Under the pieces are notes generated by a model that saw nothing but the letters and a program-made list of their open reading frames with translations, did no database searches and was not told the DNA's origin. The position numbers and the translations under genes are program-made. 64,000 bases of DNA from assembly GCF_051401765.1 (NCBI RefSeq), contig NW_027480600.1:496001-560000 (forward strand), given 5' to 3'. This DNA is from Calliopsis andreniformis (Eukaryota > Arthropoda > Insecta > Hymenoptera > Andrenidae). Positions 25,823-39,792 of the stretch are shown here, piece after piece. How positions within the stretch are numbered: the stretch's first letter is position 1; every line of letters starts with the position of its first letter.

Positions 25823-26667
25823 TCCTCAATCCTCAATTCTCAATTTTCAATCCTCAATACTCAATCTTTAATCCTCAATCCTCAATCTTCAATCCTCAGT
25901 CCTCAATCCTCAATCCTCAATCCTCAATCTTCAATCCTCAATACTCAATCTTCAATCCTCGATCCTCAATCCTAGATCCTCAATCCCCAATCCTCAATCC
26001 TCAATACCCAATCCTCAATCTTCAATCCTCAATACTCAATCTTCAATCCTCAATCCTCAATCCTCAATACCCAATCCTCAATCCTCAGTCCTCAATCCTC
26101 AATCTTCTACCTCAATACTCAATCTTCAATCCTCAATCCTCAATCCTCAATACTCAATCCTCAATCCTCAGTTCTCAATCCTCAATCTTCAATCCTCAAT
26201 CCTCAATCTACAATCATCAATATTCAATCTTCAATCCTCAATCCTCAATCCTCGATACTCAATCCTCAATCCTCAATGTTCAATCCTCAATACCCAATCC
26301 TAAATCTTCAATCCTCAATACTCAATTATCAATTCTCAATCCTCAATCCTCAATTCACTGTCCTCAAACCTCAATCCTCAACCCTCAGTCCTCAATCCTC
26401 AATCTTCTACCTCAATACTCAATCTTCAATCCTCAATCCTCAACCCTCAATACTCAATCCACAATATCCTATCCCCAATCCTCAATCCTCAATATTCAAT
26501 TCTCGATCCTCAATCCTCAATCCTCAATTCTCAACCCTCAATCCTCAATAATCATTCTTCAATCCTCAATCCTCAGTCTTCAAACCTCAATTCTGAATCC
26601 TCAATCCTGAATCCTCAATCTTCAGGCCTCAGTCCTCAGCAATCAGTTGACAATCCTCAATCCTCAA

Positions 26668-26786
26668 TAGAATATCCTCAATTCACAGTTTTCATTACTC
26701 AATACTCAATCTGCAATCTTCAAACCTCTATCCACAAACATCAATTCTCATCACTGAACCCTCAACACTCAGTCCTCAATGTTCAA
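26668..26786 (+). repeat. Marker A'
   Basis: TTTTCAT form; its B' is 699 bp on, one heptamer more than the rule. Confidence 0.85.
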
Positions 26787-27366
26787 TACACAATCTTCAA
26801 CCCACAATCCTCAATCGTCAATCTTCAATCCTCAATACTCAACCTTCAATCCTCTATCCTCAATCCTCAATCCTCAATCCTCATTCTTCAATCCTCAATA
26901 CCCAATCCACAATCTTCGATTCTCAATCCTCAATCCTCAATTCTCAATCCTCAATCCTCAGTCCTCAGTCCTTAAACCTCAATCCTCAACCCTCAGCCCT
27001 CATCCTCAATCCTCAATCCTCAATCCTCAATCCTCAATCCTCAATCTTCAATCCTCAATACTCAATCTTCAATCCTCAATCCTCAATCCTCAGTCCTCAA
27101 ACCTCAATTCTGAATCCTCAACCCTGAATCCTCAATCTTCAGCCCTCAGTCCTCAATCCTCACTCTTCAATCATCAATACTCAATCTTCAATCCTCAATC
27201 CTCAATCCTCAATCCTCAATCCTCAATCCTCAATCCTCAAACCTCAATACTCAATCTTCAATCCTCAATCCTCAGTCCTCAAACCTCAATTCTGAATCCT
27301 CAATCCTGAATCCCAAATCTTCAGCCCTCAGTCCTCAACAATCAGTTGGCTATCATCAATCCTCAA

Positions 27367-27493
27367 CAGAATATCCTCAATTCACAGTCTTCAATACTCA
27401 ACACTCAATCTGCAATATTCGAATCTGCATATCTCTATCCACAAACGTCAATTCTCATCTCTCAACCCTCAACACTCAGACCTCAATGTTAAA
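27367..27493 (+). repeat. Marker B'
   Basis: Private TATTCGA in place of TCTTCGA. Confidence 0.85.
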
Positions 27494-28519
27494 TCCTCAA
27501 TCCTCAATTCTCTCTCTTGAATCCTCAATACTGAATCTTCAACACTCAATCCTCAATCCTCAATCCTCAATCCTCAAACCTCAGTCCTCATCCTCAATTC
27601 TCAATTCTCAATCCTCAATCCTCAATCCTCAACCCTCTATCTTCAATCCTAAATAATCAATCTCCAATACTAGATCCTCAATCCCCAATCCTCAATCCTC
27701 AATACCCAATCCTAAATCTTCAATCCTCAATCCTCAATTATCAATTCTCAATCCTCAATCCTCAATTCTCTGTCCTCAAACCTCAATCCTCAACCCTCAG
27801 CCCTCGTCCTCAAACCTCAACCCTCAATCCTCAATCCTCAATCTTCAATCCTCAATACTCAATCTTCAATCCACAATCCTCAATCTTCAATCCTCAATAC
27901 TCAATCTTTAATCCTCAATCCTCAATCCTCAATACTCAATCCTCAATCCTCAGTCCTCAATCCTCAATCTTCAATCCTCAATACTCAATCTTCAATCCTC
28001 GATCCTCAATCCTAAATACTCAGTCCTCATTCTTCAATCCTCAATACCCAATCCTCAATCTTGAATCCTCAATCCTCAATCCTCGATTCTCAATCCTCAA
28101 TCCTCAATCTTCTGACCTCAAACATCAATAATCAACCCTCAGTCCTCGTCCTCAATCCACAACCCTCAGTCCACAATCCTCAATCTTCAATCATCAATAT
28201 TCAATCTTCAATCCTCAACCCACAATCCTCGATCCTCAATCCTCAATCCTCAATGTTCAATCCTCAATACCCAATCCTCAATCTTCAATCCTCAATCCTC
28301 AATCCTCAATCCTCAATTCTCAATCCTCATTCTTCAATCCTCATTACACAATCCACAATCCTCAATCCTCAATCCTCAATTCTCAACACTCAATCCTCAA
28401 TAATCATTCTTCAATCCTCAATCCTCAGTCTTCAAACCTCAATTCTGAATCCTCAATCCTGAATCCTCAATCTTCAGGCCTCAGTCCTCAGCAATCAGTT
28501 GACAATCCTCAATCCTCAA

Positions 28520-28638
28520 TAGAATATCCTCAATTCACAGTTTTCATTACTCAATACTCAATCTGCAATCTTCAAACCTCTATCCACAAACATCAATTCT
28601 CATCACTGAACCCTCAACACTCAGTCCTCAATGTTCAA
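28520..28638 (+). repeat. Marker A'
   Basis: TTTTCAT form, 692 bp before B'. Confidence 0.85.
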
Positions 28639-29211
28639 TACACAATCTTCAACCCACAATCCTCAATCGTCAATCTTCAATCCTCAATACTCAACCTTCA
28701 ATCCTCTATCCTCAATCCTCAATCCTTAATCCTCATTCTTCAATCCTCAATACCCAATCCACAATCTTCGATTCTCAATCCTCAATCCTCAATTCTCAAT
28801 CCTCAATCCTCAGTCCTCAGTCCTTAAACCTCAATCCTCAACCCTCAGCCCTCATCCTCAATCCTCAATCCTCAATCCTCAATCCGCAATCCTCAATCTT
28901 CAATCCTCAATACTCAATCTTCAATCCTCAATCCTCAATCCTCAGTCCTCAAACCTCAATTCTGAATCCTCAACCCTGAATCCTCAATCTTCAGCCCTCA
29001 GTCCTCAATCCTCACTCTTCAATCCTCAATACTCAATCTTCAATCCTCAATCCTCAATCCTCAATCCTCAATCCTCAATCCTCAAACCTCAATACTCAAT
29101 CTTCAATCCTCAATCCTCAGTCCTCAAACCTCAATTCTGAATCCTCAATCCTGAATCCCAAATCTTCAGCCCTCAGTCCTCAACAATCAGTTGGCTATCA
29201 TCAATCCTCAA

Positions 29212-29338
29212 CAGAATATCCTCAATTCACAGTCTTCAATACTCAACACTCAATCTGCAATCTTCGAATCTGCATATCTCTATCCACAAACGTCAATTCT
29301 CATCTCTCAACCCTCAACACTCAGACCTCAATGTTAAA
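29212..29338 (+). repeat. Marker B'
   Basis: Standard B' with CTCTCAA. Confidence 0.85.
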
Positions 29339-30008
29339 TCCTCAATCCTCAATTCTCTCTCTTGAATCCTCAATACTGAATCTTCAACACTCAATCCTCA
29401 ATCCTCAATCCTCAATCCTCAAACCTCAGTCCTCATCCTCAATTCTCAATTCTCAATCCTCAATCCTCAATCCTCAACCCTCTATCTTCAATCCTAAATA
29501 ATCAATCTCCAATACTAGATCCTCAATCCCCAATCCTCAATCCTCAATACCCAATCCTAAATCTTCAGTCCTCAATCCTCAATTATCAATTCTCAATCCT
29601 CAATCCTCAATTCTCTGTCCTCAAACCTCAATCCTCAACCCTCAGCCCTCGTCCTCAAACCTCAACCCTCAATCCTCAATCCTCAATCTTCAATCCTCAA
29701 TACTCAATCTTCAATCCACAATCCTCAATCTTCAATCCTCAATACTCAATCTTTAATCCTCAATCCTCAATCCTCAATACTCAATCCTCAATCCTCAGTC
29801 CTCAATCCTCAATCTTCAATCCTCAATACTCAATCTTCAATCCTCGATCCTCAATCCTAAATCCTCAGTCCTCATTCTTCAATCCTCAATACCCAATCCT
29901 CAATCTTGAATCCTCAATCCTCAATCCTCAAACCTCAATTCTGAATCCTCAACCCTGAATCCTCAATCTTCAGCCCTCAGTCCTCAATCCTCAATATTCA
30001 ATCCTCAA

Positions 30009-30955
30009 TACTCAATCTTCAATCCTCGATCCTCGATCCTCAATCCTAAATCCTCAGTCCTCATTCTTCAATCCTCAATACCCAATCCTCAATCTTGAAT
30101 CCTCAATCCTCAATCCTCGATTCTCAATCCTCAATCCTCAATCTTCTGACCTCAAACATCAATAATCAACCCTCAGTCCGCGTCCTCAATCCACAACCCT
30201 CAGTCCACAATCCTCAATCTTCAATCATCAATATTCAATCTTCAATCCTCAACCCACAATCCTCGATCCTCAATCCTCAATCCTCAATGTTCAATCCTCA
30301 ATACCCAATCCTCAATCTTCAATCCTCAGTCCTCAATTCTCAATCCTCAATTCTCAATCCTCAATTCTCAGTCCTCAGTCCTCAAACCTCAACCCTCAAC
30401 CGGCAGCCCTCATCGTCAATTCTCAATCCTCAATCCTCAATCCTCAATCTTCAATCCTCAATACTCAATCTTCAATCCACAATCCTCAATCTTCAATCCT
30501 CAATACTGAATCTTCAATCCTCAATCCTCAATGCTCAATACTCAATCCTCAATCCTCAGTCCTCAATCCTCAATCTTCTACCTCAATACTCAATCTTCAA
30601 TCCTCAATCCTCAATCCTCAATACTCAATCCTCAATCCTCAGTCCTCAATCCTCAATCTTCAATCCTCAATCCTCAATCTACAATCATCAATATTCAATC
30701 TCCAATCCTCAATCCTCAATCCTCGATACTCAATCCTCAATCCTCAATGTTCAATCCTCAATACCCAATCCTCAATCTTCAATCCTCAATCCTCAATCCT
30801 CAATCCTCAATCCTCAATTCTCAATCCTCAATCCTCAGTCCTCAGTCCTCAAACCTCAATCCTCAACCCTCAGCCCTCATCGTCAATTCTCAATCCTCAA
30901 TTCTCAATCCTCATTCTTCAATCCTCAATACTCAATCTTCAATCCACAATCCTCA
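30009..30955 (+). repeat. Higher-order copy R12b
   Basis: Copy of 17690-18636, lying inside the longer R4a segment. The match ends where the CACTCTTCAA word is followed by ACCTCAA here and TCCTCAA in the partner. Confidence 0.75.
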
Positions 30956-31229
30956 CTCTTCAAACCTCAACCCTCAATCCTCAATCCTCAATCTTCAATC
31001 CTCAATCCTCAATCCTCAATTCTCAATCCTCATTCTTCAATCCTCATTACCCAATCCACAATCCTCATTCCTCAATCCTCAATCCTCAATTCTCAACCCT
31101 CAATCCTCAATAATCATTCTTCAATCCTCAATCCTCAGTCTTCAAACATCAATTCTGAATCCTCAATCCTGAATCCTCAATCTTCAGGTCTCAGTCCTCA
31201 GCAATCAGTTGACAATCCTCAATCCTCAA

Positions 31230-31348
31230 CAGAATATCCTCAATTCACAGTTTTCAATACTCAATACTCAATCTGCAATCTTCAAACCTCTATCCACAAA
31301 CATCAATTCTCGTCACTGAACCCTCAACACTCAGTCCTCAATGTTCAA
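31230..31348 (+). repeat. Marker A
   Basis: Starts CAGAATA; TTCTCGT replaces TTCTCAT, shared with 37768. Confidence 0.85.
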
Positions 31349-32681
31349 TACACAATCTTCAACCCACAATTCTCAATTGTCAATCTTCAATCCTCAATAC
31401 TCAATCTTCAATCCTCTATCCTCAATCCTCAATCCTCAATCCTCATTATTCAATCCTCAATACCCAATCCTCAATCTTCAATCCTCAATCCTCAATCCTC
31501 AATTCTCAATCCTCAATCCTCAGTCCTCAGTCCTTAAACCTCAATCCTCAACCCTCAGCCCTCATCCTGAATCCTCAATCCTCAATCCTCAATCCTCAAT
31601 CTTCAATCCTCAATACTCAATCTTCAATTCTCAATCCTCAATCCTCAGTCCTCAAACCTCAATTCTGAATCCTCAACCCTGAATCCTCAATCTTCAGCCC
31701 TCAGTCCTCAATCCTCAATATTCAGTCCTCAATTCTCAATCTTCAATCCTCGATCCTCAATCCTAAATCCTCAGTCCTCATTCTTCAATCCTCAATACCC
31801 AATCCTCAATCTTCAATCCTCAATCCTCAATCCTCGATTCTCAATCCTCAATCCTCAATCTTCTGACCTCAAACATCAATAATCAACCCTCAGTCCTCGT
31901 CCTCAATCCACAACCCTCAGTCCTCAATCCTCAAACTTCAATCATCAATATTCAATCTTCAATCCTCAACCCACAATCCTCGATCCTCAATCCTCAATCC
32001 TCAATGTTCAATCCTCAATACCCAATCCTCAATCTTCAATCCTCAATCCTCAATCCTCAATCCTCAATTCTCAATCCTCAATTCTCAGTCCTCAGTCCTC
32101 AAACCTCAACCCTCAACCCGCAGCCCTCATCGTCAATTCTCAATCCTCAATCCTCAATCCTCAATCTTCAATCCTCAATACTCAATCTTCAATCCACAAT
32201 CCTCAATCTTCAATCCTCAATACTGAATCTTCAATCCTCAATCCTCAATCCTCAATACTCAATCCTCAATCCTCAGTCCTCAATCCTCAATCTTCTACCT
32301 CAATACTCAATCTTCAATCCTCGATCCTCAATCCTCAATACTCAATCCTCAATCCTCAGTCCTCAACCCTCAATCTTCAATCCTCAATCCTCAATCTACA
32401 ATCATCAATACTCAATCTTCAATCCTCAATCCTCAATCCTCGATACTCAATCCTCAATCCTCAATGTTCAATCCTCAATACCCAATCCTCAATCTTCAAT
32501 CCTCAATCCTCAATCCTCAATCCTCAATCCTCAATCCTCAATTCTCAACCCTCAATCCTCAATAATCATTCTTCAATCCTCAATCCTCAGTCTTCAAACC
32601 TCAATTCTGAATCCTCAATCCTGAATCCTCAATCTTCAGGCCTCAGTCCTCAGCTATCAGTTGACAATCCTCAATCCTCAA

Positions 32682-32800
32682 TAGAATATCCTCAATTCAC
32701 AGTTTTCAATACTCAATACTCAATCTGCAATCTTCAAACCTCTATCCACAAACATCCGTTCTCATCACTGAACCCTCAACACTCAGACCTCAGTGTTCAA
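32682..32800 (+). repeat. Marker A
   Basis: Private ACATCCG and ACCTCAG words. Confidence 0.85.
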
Positions 32801-33191
32801 TACTCAATCTTCAACCCACAATCCTCAATCGTCAATCGTCAATCCTCAATACTCAATCTTCAATCCTCTATCCTCAATCCTCAATCCTCAATCGTCATTC
32901 TTCAATCCTCAATACCCAATCCTCAATCTTCAATCCTCAATCCTCAATCCTCAATTCTCAATCCTCAATCCTCAGTCCTCAGTCCTTAAACCTCAATCCT
33001 CAACCCTCAGCCCTCATCCTCAATCCTCAATCCTCAATCCTCAATCCTCAATCTTCAATCCTCAATACTCAATCTTCAATCCTCAATCCTCAATCCTCAG
33101 TCCTCAAACCTCAATTCTGAATCCTCAACCCTGAATCCTCAATCTTCAGCCCTCAGTCCTCAACAATCAGGTTACAATCCTCAATCCTCAA

Positions 33192-33310
33192 TAGAATATC
33201 CTCAATTCACAGTTTTCAATACACAATACTCATTCTGCAATCTTCAAATCTCTATCCACAAACATCAATTCTCACCACTTAACCCTCAACACTCAGTCCT
33301 CAATGTTCAA
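33192..33310 (+). repeat. Marker C1
   Basis: CACTTAA at word 13, a private change shared with the hybrid at 39220. Confidence 0.85.
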
Positions 33311-33395
33311 TCCTCAATCCTCAATTCTCAATCTTCAATCCTCAATGCTCAATCTTTAATCCTCAATCCTCAATCCTCAATCTTCAATCCTCAGT

Positions 33396-34845
33396 CCTCA
33401 ACCCTCAATACTCAATCCACAATATCCTATCCCCAATCCTCAATCCTCAATATTCAATTCTCGATCCTCAATCCTCAATCCTCAATTCTCAACCCTCAAT
33501 CCTCAATAATCATTCTTCAATCCTCAATCCTCAGTCTTCAAACCTCAATTCTGAATCCTCAATCCTGAATCCTCAATCTTCAGGCCTCAGTCCTCAGCAA
33601 TCAGTTGACAATCCCCAATCCTCAATAGAATATCCTCAATTCACAGTTTTCATTACTCAATACTCAATCTGCAATCTTCAAACCTCTATCCACAAACATC
33701 AATTCTCATCACTGAACCCTCAACACTCAGTCCTCAATGTTCAATACACAATCTTCAACCCACAATCCTCAATCGTCAATCTTCAATCCTCAATACTCAA
33801 CCTTCAATCCTCTATCCTCAATCCTCAATCCTCAATCCTCATTCTTCAATCCTCAATACCCAATCCACAATCTTCGATTCTCAATCCTCAATCCTCAATT
33901 CTCAATCCTCAATCCTCAGTCCTCAGTCCTTAAACCTCAATCCTCAACCCTCAGCCCTCATCCTCAATCCTCAATCCTCAATCCTCAATCCTCAATCCTC
34001 AATCTTCAATCCTCAATACTCAATCTTCAATCCTCAATCCTCAATCCTCAGTCCTTAAACCTCAATTCTGAATCCTCAACCCTGAATCCTCAATCTTCAG
34101 CCCTCAGTCCTCAATCCTCACTCTTCAATCCTCAATACTCAATCTTCAATCCTCAATCCTCAATCCTCAATCCTCAATCCTCAATCCTCAAACCTCAATA
34201 CTCAATCTTCAATCCTCAATCCTCAGTCCTCAAACCTCAATTCTGAATCCTCAATCCTCAACCCTCTATCTTCAATCCTAGATAATCAATCTCCAATACT
34301 AGATCCTCAATCCCCAATCCTCAATCCTCAATACCCAATCCTAAATCTTCAATCCTCAATCCTCAATTATCAATTCTCAATCCTCAATCCTCAATCCTCT
34401 GTCCTCAAACCTCAATCCTCAACCCTCAGCCCTCGTCCTCAAACCTCAACCCTCAATCCTCAATCCTCAATCTTCAATCCTCAATACTCAATCTTCAATC
34501 CACAATCCTCAATCTTCAATCCTCAATACTCAATCTTTAATCCTCAATCCTCAATCCTCAATACTCAATCCTCAATCCTCAGTCCTCAATCCTCAATCTT
34601 CAATCCTCAATACTCAATCTTCTATCCTCGATCCTCAATCCTAAATCCTCAGTCCTCATTCTTCAATCCTCAATACCCAATCCTCAATCTTGAATCCTCA
34701 ATCCTCAATCCTCGATTCTCAATCCTCAATCCTCAATCTTCTGACCTCAAACATCAATAATCAACCCTCAGTCCTCGTCCTCAATCCACAACCCTCAGTC
34801 CAAAATCCTCAATCTTCAATCATCAATATTCAATCTTCAATCCTC
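33396..34845 (+). repeat. Higher-order copy R14a, with 322-bp deletion
   Basis: Matches 40408-42179 at offset 7012, then 7334 after about 34252. The missing 322 bp hold a B' marker. Shared private words include TCCCCAA near 33611 and 40623, CCTTAAACC near 34053 and 41065, and CCTAGATAA near 34278 and 41611. Confidence 0.85.
33626..33744 (+). repeat. Marker A', orphan
   Basis: TTTTCAT form whose B' partner is missing because of the 322-bp deletion near 34252. Confidence 0.85.
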
Positions 34846-34973
34846 AACCCACAATCCTCGATCCTCAATCCTCAATCCTCAATGTTCAATCCTCAATTCT
34901 GAATCCTCAACCCTGAATCCTCAATCTTCAGCCCTCAGTCCTCAACAATCAGGTTACAAACCTCAATCCTCAA

Positions 34974-35092
34974 TGGAATATCCTCAATTCACAGTATCCA
35001 ATACACAATACTCATTCTGCGACCTTCAAATCTCTATTCACAAACATCAATACTCACCACTCAACACTCAACACTCAGTCCTCAATGTTCAA
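34974..35092 (+). repeat. Marker C2
   Basis: TATCCAA replaces TTTCCAA at word 4. Confidence 0.85.
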
Positions 35093-35952
35093 TCCTCAAT
35101 CCTCAATTCTCAATTTTTAATCCTCAATACTCAATCCTTAATCCTCAATCCTCAATCTTCAATCCTCAGTCCTCAATCCTCAATCCTCAATCCTCAATCT
35201 TCAATCCTCAATACTCAATCTTCAATCCTCGATCCTCAATCCTAGATCCTCAATCCCCAATCCTCAATCCTCAATACCCAATCCTCAATCTTCAATCCTC
35301 AATACTCAATCTTCAATCCTCAATCCTCAATCCTCAATACTCAATCCTCAATCCTCAGTCCTCAATCCTCAATCTTCTACCTCAATACTCAATCTTCAAT
35401 CCTCAATCCTCAATCCTCAATACTCAATCCTCAATCCTCAGTTCTCAATCCTCAATCTTCAATCCTCAATCCTCAATCTACAATCATCAATATTCAATCT
35501 TCAATCCTCAATCCTCAATCCTCGATACTCAATCCTCAATCCTCAATGTTCAATCCTCAATACCCAATCCTAAATCTTCAATCCTCAATACTCAATTATC
35601 AATTCTCAATCCTCAATCCTCAATTCTCTGTCCTCAAACCTCAATCCTCAACCCACAATCCTCGATCCTCAATCCTCAATCCTCAATGTTCAATCCTCAA
35701 TACCCAATCCTCAATCTTCAATCCTCAATCCTCAATCCTCAATCCTCAATTCTCAATCCTCATTCTTCAATCCTCATTACACAATCCACAATCCTCAATC
35801 CTCAATCCTCAATTCTCAACACTCAATCCTCAATAATCATTCTTCAATCCTCAATCCTCAGTCTTCAAACCTCAATTCTGAATCCTCAATCCTGAATCCT
35901 CAATCTTCAGGCCTCAGTCCTCAGCAATCAGTTGACAATCCTCAATCCTCAA

Positions 35953-36071
35953 TAGAATATCCTCAATTCACAGTTTTCAATACTCAATACTCAATCTGCA
36001 ATCTTCAAACCTCTATCCACAAACATCAATTCTCATCACTGAACCCTCAACACTCAGTCCTCAATGTTCAA
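35953..36071 (+). repeat. Marker A
   Basis: Standard A with TTTTCAA. Confidence 0.85.
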
Positions 36072-36472
36072 TACTCAATCTTCAACCCACAATCCTCAAT
36101 CGTCAATCTTCAATCCTCAATACTCAATCTTCAATCCTCTATCCTCAATCCTCAATCCTCAATCCTCATTCTTCAATCCTCAATACCCAATCCTCAATCT
36201 TCAATCCTCAATCCTCAATCCTCAATTCTCAATCCTCAATCCTCAGTCCTCAGTCCTTAAACCTCAATCCTCAACCCTCAGCCCTCATCCTCAATCCTCA
36301 ATCCTCAATCCTCAATCCTCAATCTTCAATCCTCAATACTCAGTCTTCAATCCTCAATCCTCAATCCTCAGTGCTCAAACCTCAATTCTGAATCCTCAAC
36401 CCTGAATCCTCAATCTTCAGCCCTCAGGTCTCAATCCTCAATCTTCAATCCTCAATCCTCAATCCTCAGTCC

Positions 36473-39260
36473 TCAAACCTCAATTCTGAATCCTCAACCC
36501 TGAATCCTCAATCTTCAGCCCTCAGTCCTCAATCCTCAATATTCAATCCTCAATACTCAATCTTCAATCCTCGATCCTCAATCCTAAATCCTCAGTCCTC
36601 ATTCTTCAATCCTCAATACCCAATCCTCAATCTTGAATCCTCAATCCTCAATCCTCGATTCTCAATCCTCAATCCTCAATCTTCTGACCTCAAACATCAA
36701 TAATCAACCCTCAGTCCGTGTCCTCAATCCACAACCCTCAGTCCACAATCCTCAATCTTCAATCATCAATATTCAATCTTCAATCCTCAACCCACAATCC
36801 TCGATCCTCAATCCTCAATCCTCAATGTTCAATCCTCAATACCCAATCCTCAATCTTCAATCCTCAGTCCTCAATTCTCAATCCTCAATTCTCAATCCTC
36901 AATTCTCAGTCCTCAGTCCTCAAACCTCAACCCTCAACCGGCAGCCCTCATCGTCAATTCTCAATCCTCAATCCTCAATCCTCAATCTTCAATCCTCAAT
37001 ACTCAATCTTCAATCCACAATCCTCAATCTTCAATCCTCAATACTGAATCTTCAATCCTCAATCCTCAATGCTCAATACTCAATCCTCAATCCTCAGTCC
37101 TCAATCCTCAATCTTCTACCTCAATACTCAATCTTCAATCCTCAATCCTCAATCCTCAATACTCAATCCTCAATCCTCAGTCCTCAATCCTCAATCTTCA
37201 ATCCTCAATCCTCAATCTACAATCATCAATATTCAATCTTCAATCCTCAATCCTCAATCCTCGATACTCAATCCTCAATCCTCAATGTTCAATCCTCAAT
37301 ACCCAATCCTCAATCTTCAATCCTCAATCCTCAATCCTCAATCCTCAATCCTCAATTCTCAATCCTCAATCCTCAGTCCTCAGTCCTCAAACCTCAATCC
37401 TCAACCCTCAGCCCTCATCGTCAATTCTCAATCCTCAATTCTCAATCCTCATTCTTCAATCCTCAATACTCAATCTTCAATCCACAATCCTCACTCTTCA
37501 AACCTCAACCCTCAATCCTCAATCCTCAATCTTCAATCCTCAATCCTCAATCCTCAATTCTCAATCCTCATTCTTCAATCCTCATTACCCAATCCACAAT
37601 CCTCATTCCTCAATCCTCAATCCTCAATTCTCAACCCTCAATCCTCAATAATCATTCTTCAATCCTCAATCCTCAGTCTTCAAACATCAATTCTGAATCC
37701 TCAATCCTGAATCCTCAATCTTCAGGCCTCAGTCCTCAGCAATCAGTTGACAATCCTCAATCCTCAACAGAATATCCTCAATTCACAGTTTTCAATACTC
37801 AATACTCAATCTGCAATCTTCAAACCTCTATCCACAAACATCAATTCTCGTCACTGAACCCTCAACACTCAGTCCTCAATGTTCAATACACAATCTTCAA
37901 CCCACAATTCTCAATTGTCAATCTTCAATCCTCAATACTCAATCTTCAATCCTCTATCCTCAATCCTCAATCCTCAATCCTCATTATTCAATCCTCAATA
38001 CCCAATCCTCAATCTTCAATCCTCAATCCTCAATCCTCAATTCTCAATCCTCAATCCTCAGTCCTCAGTCCTTAAACCTCAATCCTCAACCCTCAGCCCT
38101 CATCCTGAATCCTCAATCCTCAATCCTCAATCCTCAATCTTCAATCCTCAATACTCAATCTTCAATTCTCAATCCTCAATCCTCAGTCCTCAAACCTCAA
38201 TTCTGAATCCTCAACCCTGAATCCTCAATCTTCAGCCCTCAGTCCTCAATCCTCAATATTCAGTCCTCAATTCTCAATCTTCAATCCTCGATCCTCAATC
38301 CTAAATCCTCAGTCCTCATTCTTCAATCCTCAATACCCAATCCTCAATCTTCAATCCTCAATCCTCAATCCTCGATTCTCAATCCTCAATCCTCAATCTT
38401 CTGACCTCAAACATCAATAATCAACCCTCAGTCCTCGTCCTCAATCCACAACCCTCAGTCCTCAATCCTCAAACTTCAATCATCAATATTCAATCTTCAA
38501 TCCTCAACCCACAATCCTCGATCCTCAATCCTCAATCCTCAATGTTCAATCCTCAATACCCAATCCTCAATCTTCAATCCTCAATCCTCAATCCTCAATC
38601 CTCAATTCTCAATCCTCAATTCTCAGTCCTCAGTCCTCAAACCTCAACCCTCAACCCGCAGCCCTCATCGTCAATTCTCAATCCTCAATCCTCAATCCTC
38701 AATCTTCAATCCTCAATACTCAATCTTCAATCCACAATCCTCAATCTTCAATCCTCAATACTGAATCTTCAATCCTCAATCCTCAATCCTCAATACTCAA
38801 TCCTCAATCCTCAGTCCTCAATCCTCAATCTTCTACCTCAATACTCAATCTTCAATCCTCGATCCTCAATCCTCAATACTCAATCCTCAATCCTCAGTCC
38901 TCAACCCTCAATCTTCAATCCTCAATCCTCAATCTACAATCATCAATACTCAATCTTCAATCCTCAATCCTCAATCCTCGATACTCAATCCTCAATCCTC
39001 AATGTTCAATCCTCAATACCCAATCCTCAATCTTCAATCCTCAATCCTCAATCCTCAATCCTCAATCCTCAATCCTCAATTCTCAACCCTCAATCCTCAA
39101 TAATCATTCTTCAATCCTCAATCCTCAGTCTTCAAACCTCAATTCTGAATCCTCAATCCTGAATCCTCAATCTTCAGGCCTCAGTCCTCAGCTATCAGTT
39201 GACAATCCTCAATCCTCAATAGAATATCCTCAATTCACAGTTTTCAATACTCAATACTCA
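36473..39260 (+). repeat. Higher-order copy R4b
   Basis: Copy of R4a, among the most similar long pairs in the window by eye. It ends inside the marker at 39220, where sequence matching R4a switches to sequence matching 33231 onward. Confidence 0.88.
37768..37886 (+). repeat. Marker A
   Basis: R4b copy of 31230. Confidence 0.85.
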
Positions 39261-39338
39261 TTCTGCAATCTTCAAATCTCTATCCACAAACATCAATTCT
39301 CACCACTTAACCCTCAACACTCAGTCCTCAATGTTCAA
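39220..39338 (+). repeat. Marker A/C1 recombinant
   Basis: A words up to TACTCAA at word 5, C1 words from TACTCAT on, with the CACTTAA of 33192. Confidence 0.87.
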
Positions 39339-39673
39339 TCCTCAATCCTCAATTCTCAATCTTCAATCCTCAATGCTCAATCTGTAATCCTCAATCCTCA
39401 ATCCTCAATCTTCAATCCTCAGTCCTCAATACTCAATCCTCAATCCTCAATCCACAGTCCTCAGTGCTTAAACCTCAATCCTCAACCCTCAGCCCTCATC
39501 CTCAATCCTCAATCCTCAATCCTCAATCCTCAATCTTCAATCCTCAATACTCAATCTTCAATCCTCAATCCTCAATCCTCAGTCCTCAAACCTCAATTCT
39601 GAATCCTCAACCCTGAATCCTCAATCTTCAGCCCTCAGTCCTCAACAATCAGGTTACAAACCTCAATCCTCAA

Positions 39674-39792
39674 TGGAATATCCTCAATTCACAGTTTCCA
39701 ATACACAATACTCATTCTGCGACCTTCAAATCTCTATTCACAAACATCAATACTCACCACTCAACACTCAACACTCAGTCCTCAATGTTCAA
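39674..39792 (+). repeat. Marker C2
   Basis: R5b copy of 25704. Confidence 0.85.

Larger units (their letters stand above)
25066..26149 (+). repeat. Higher-order copy R13a
   Basis: Matches 43260-44343 at offset 18194, with C1 and C2 markers 454 bp apart in both. It overlaps R5a, so this ancestral segment has at least three descendants in the window. Confidence 0.8.
25291..28215 (+). repeat. Higher-order copy R5a
   Basis: Matches 39261-42178: offset 13970, changing to 13963 after one heptamer is lost near 27235. It contains C1 (right part), C2, A' and B' markers in that order. Confidence 0.85.
29928..32722 (+). repeat. Higher-order copy R4a
   Basis: Matches 36473-39260 over about 2.8 kb. 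R4a has one extra TCCTCGA heptamer near 30025, so the offset is 6545 before it and 6538 after. Only a handful of substitutions seen (near 30180, 30702 and 31186). Confidence 0.88.
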
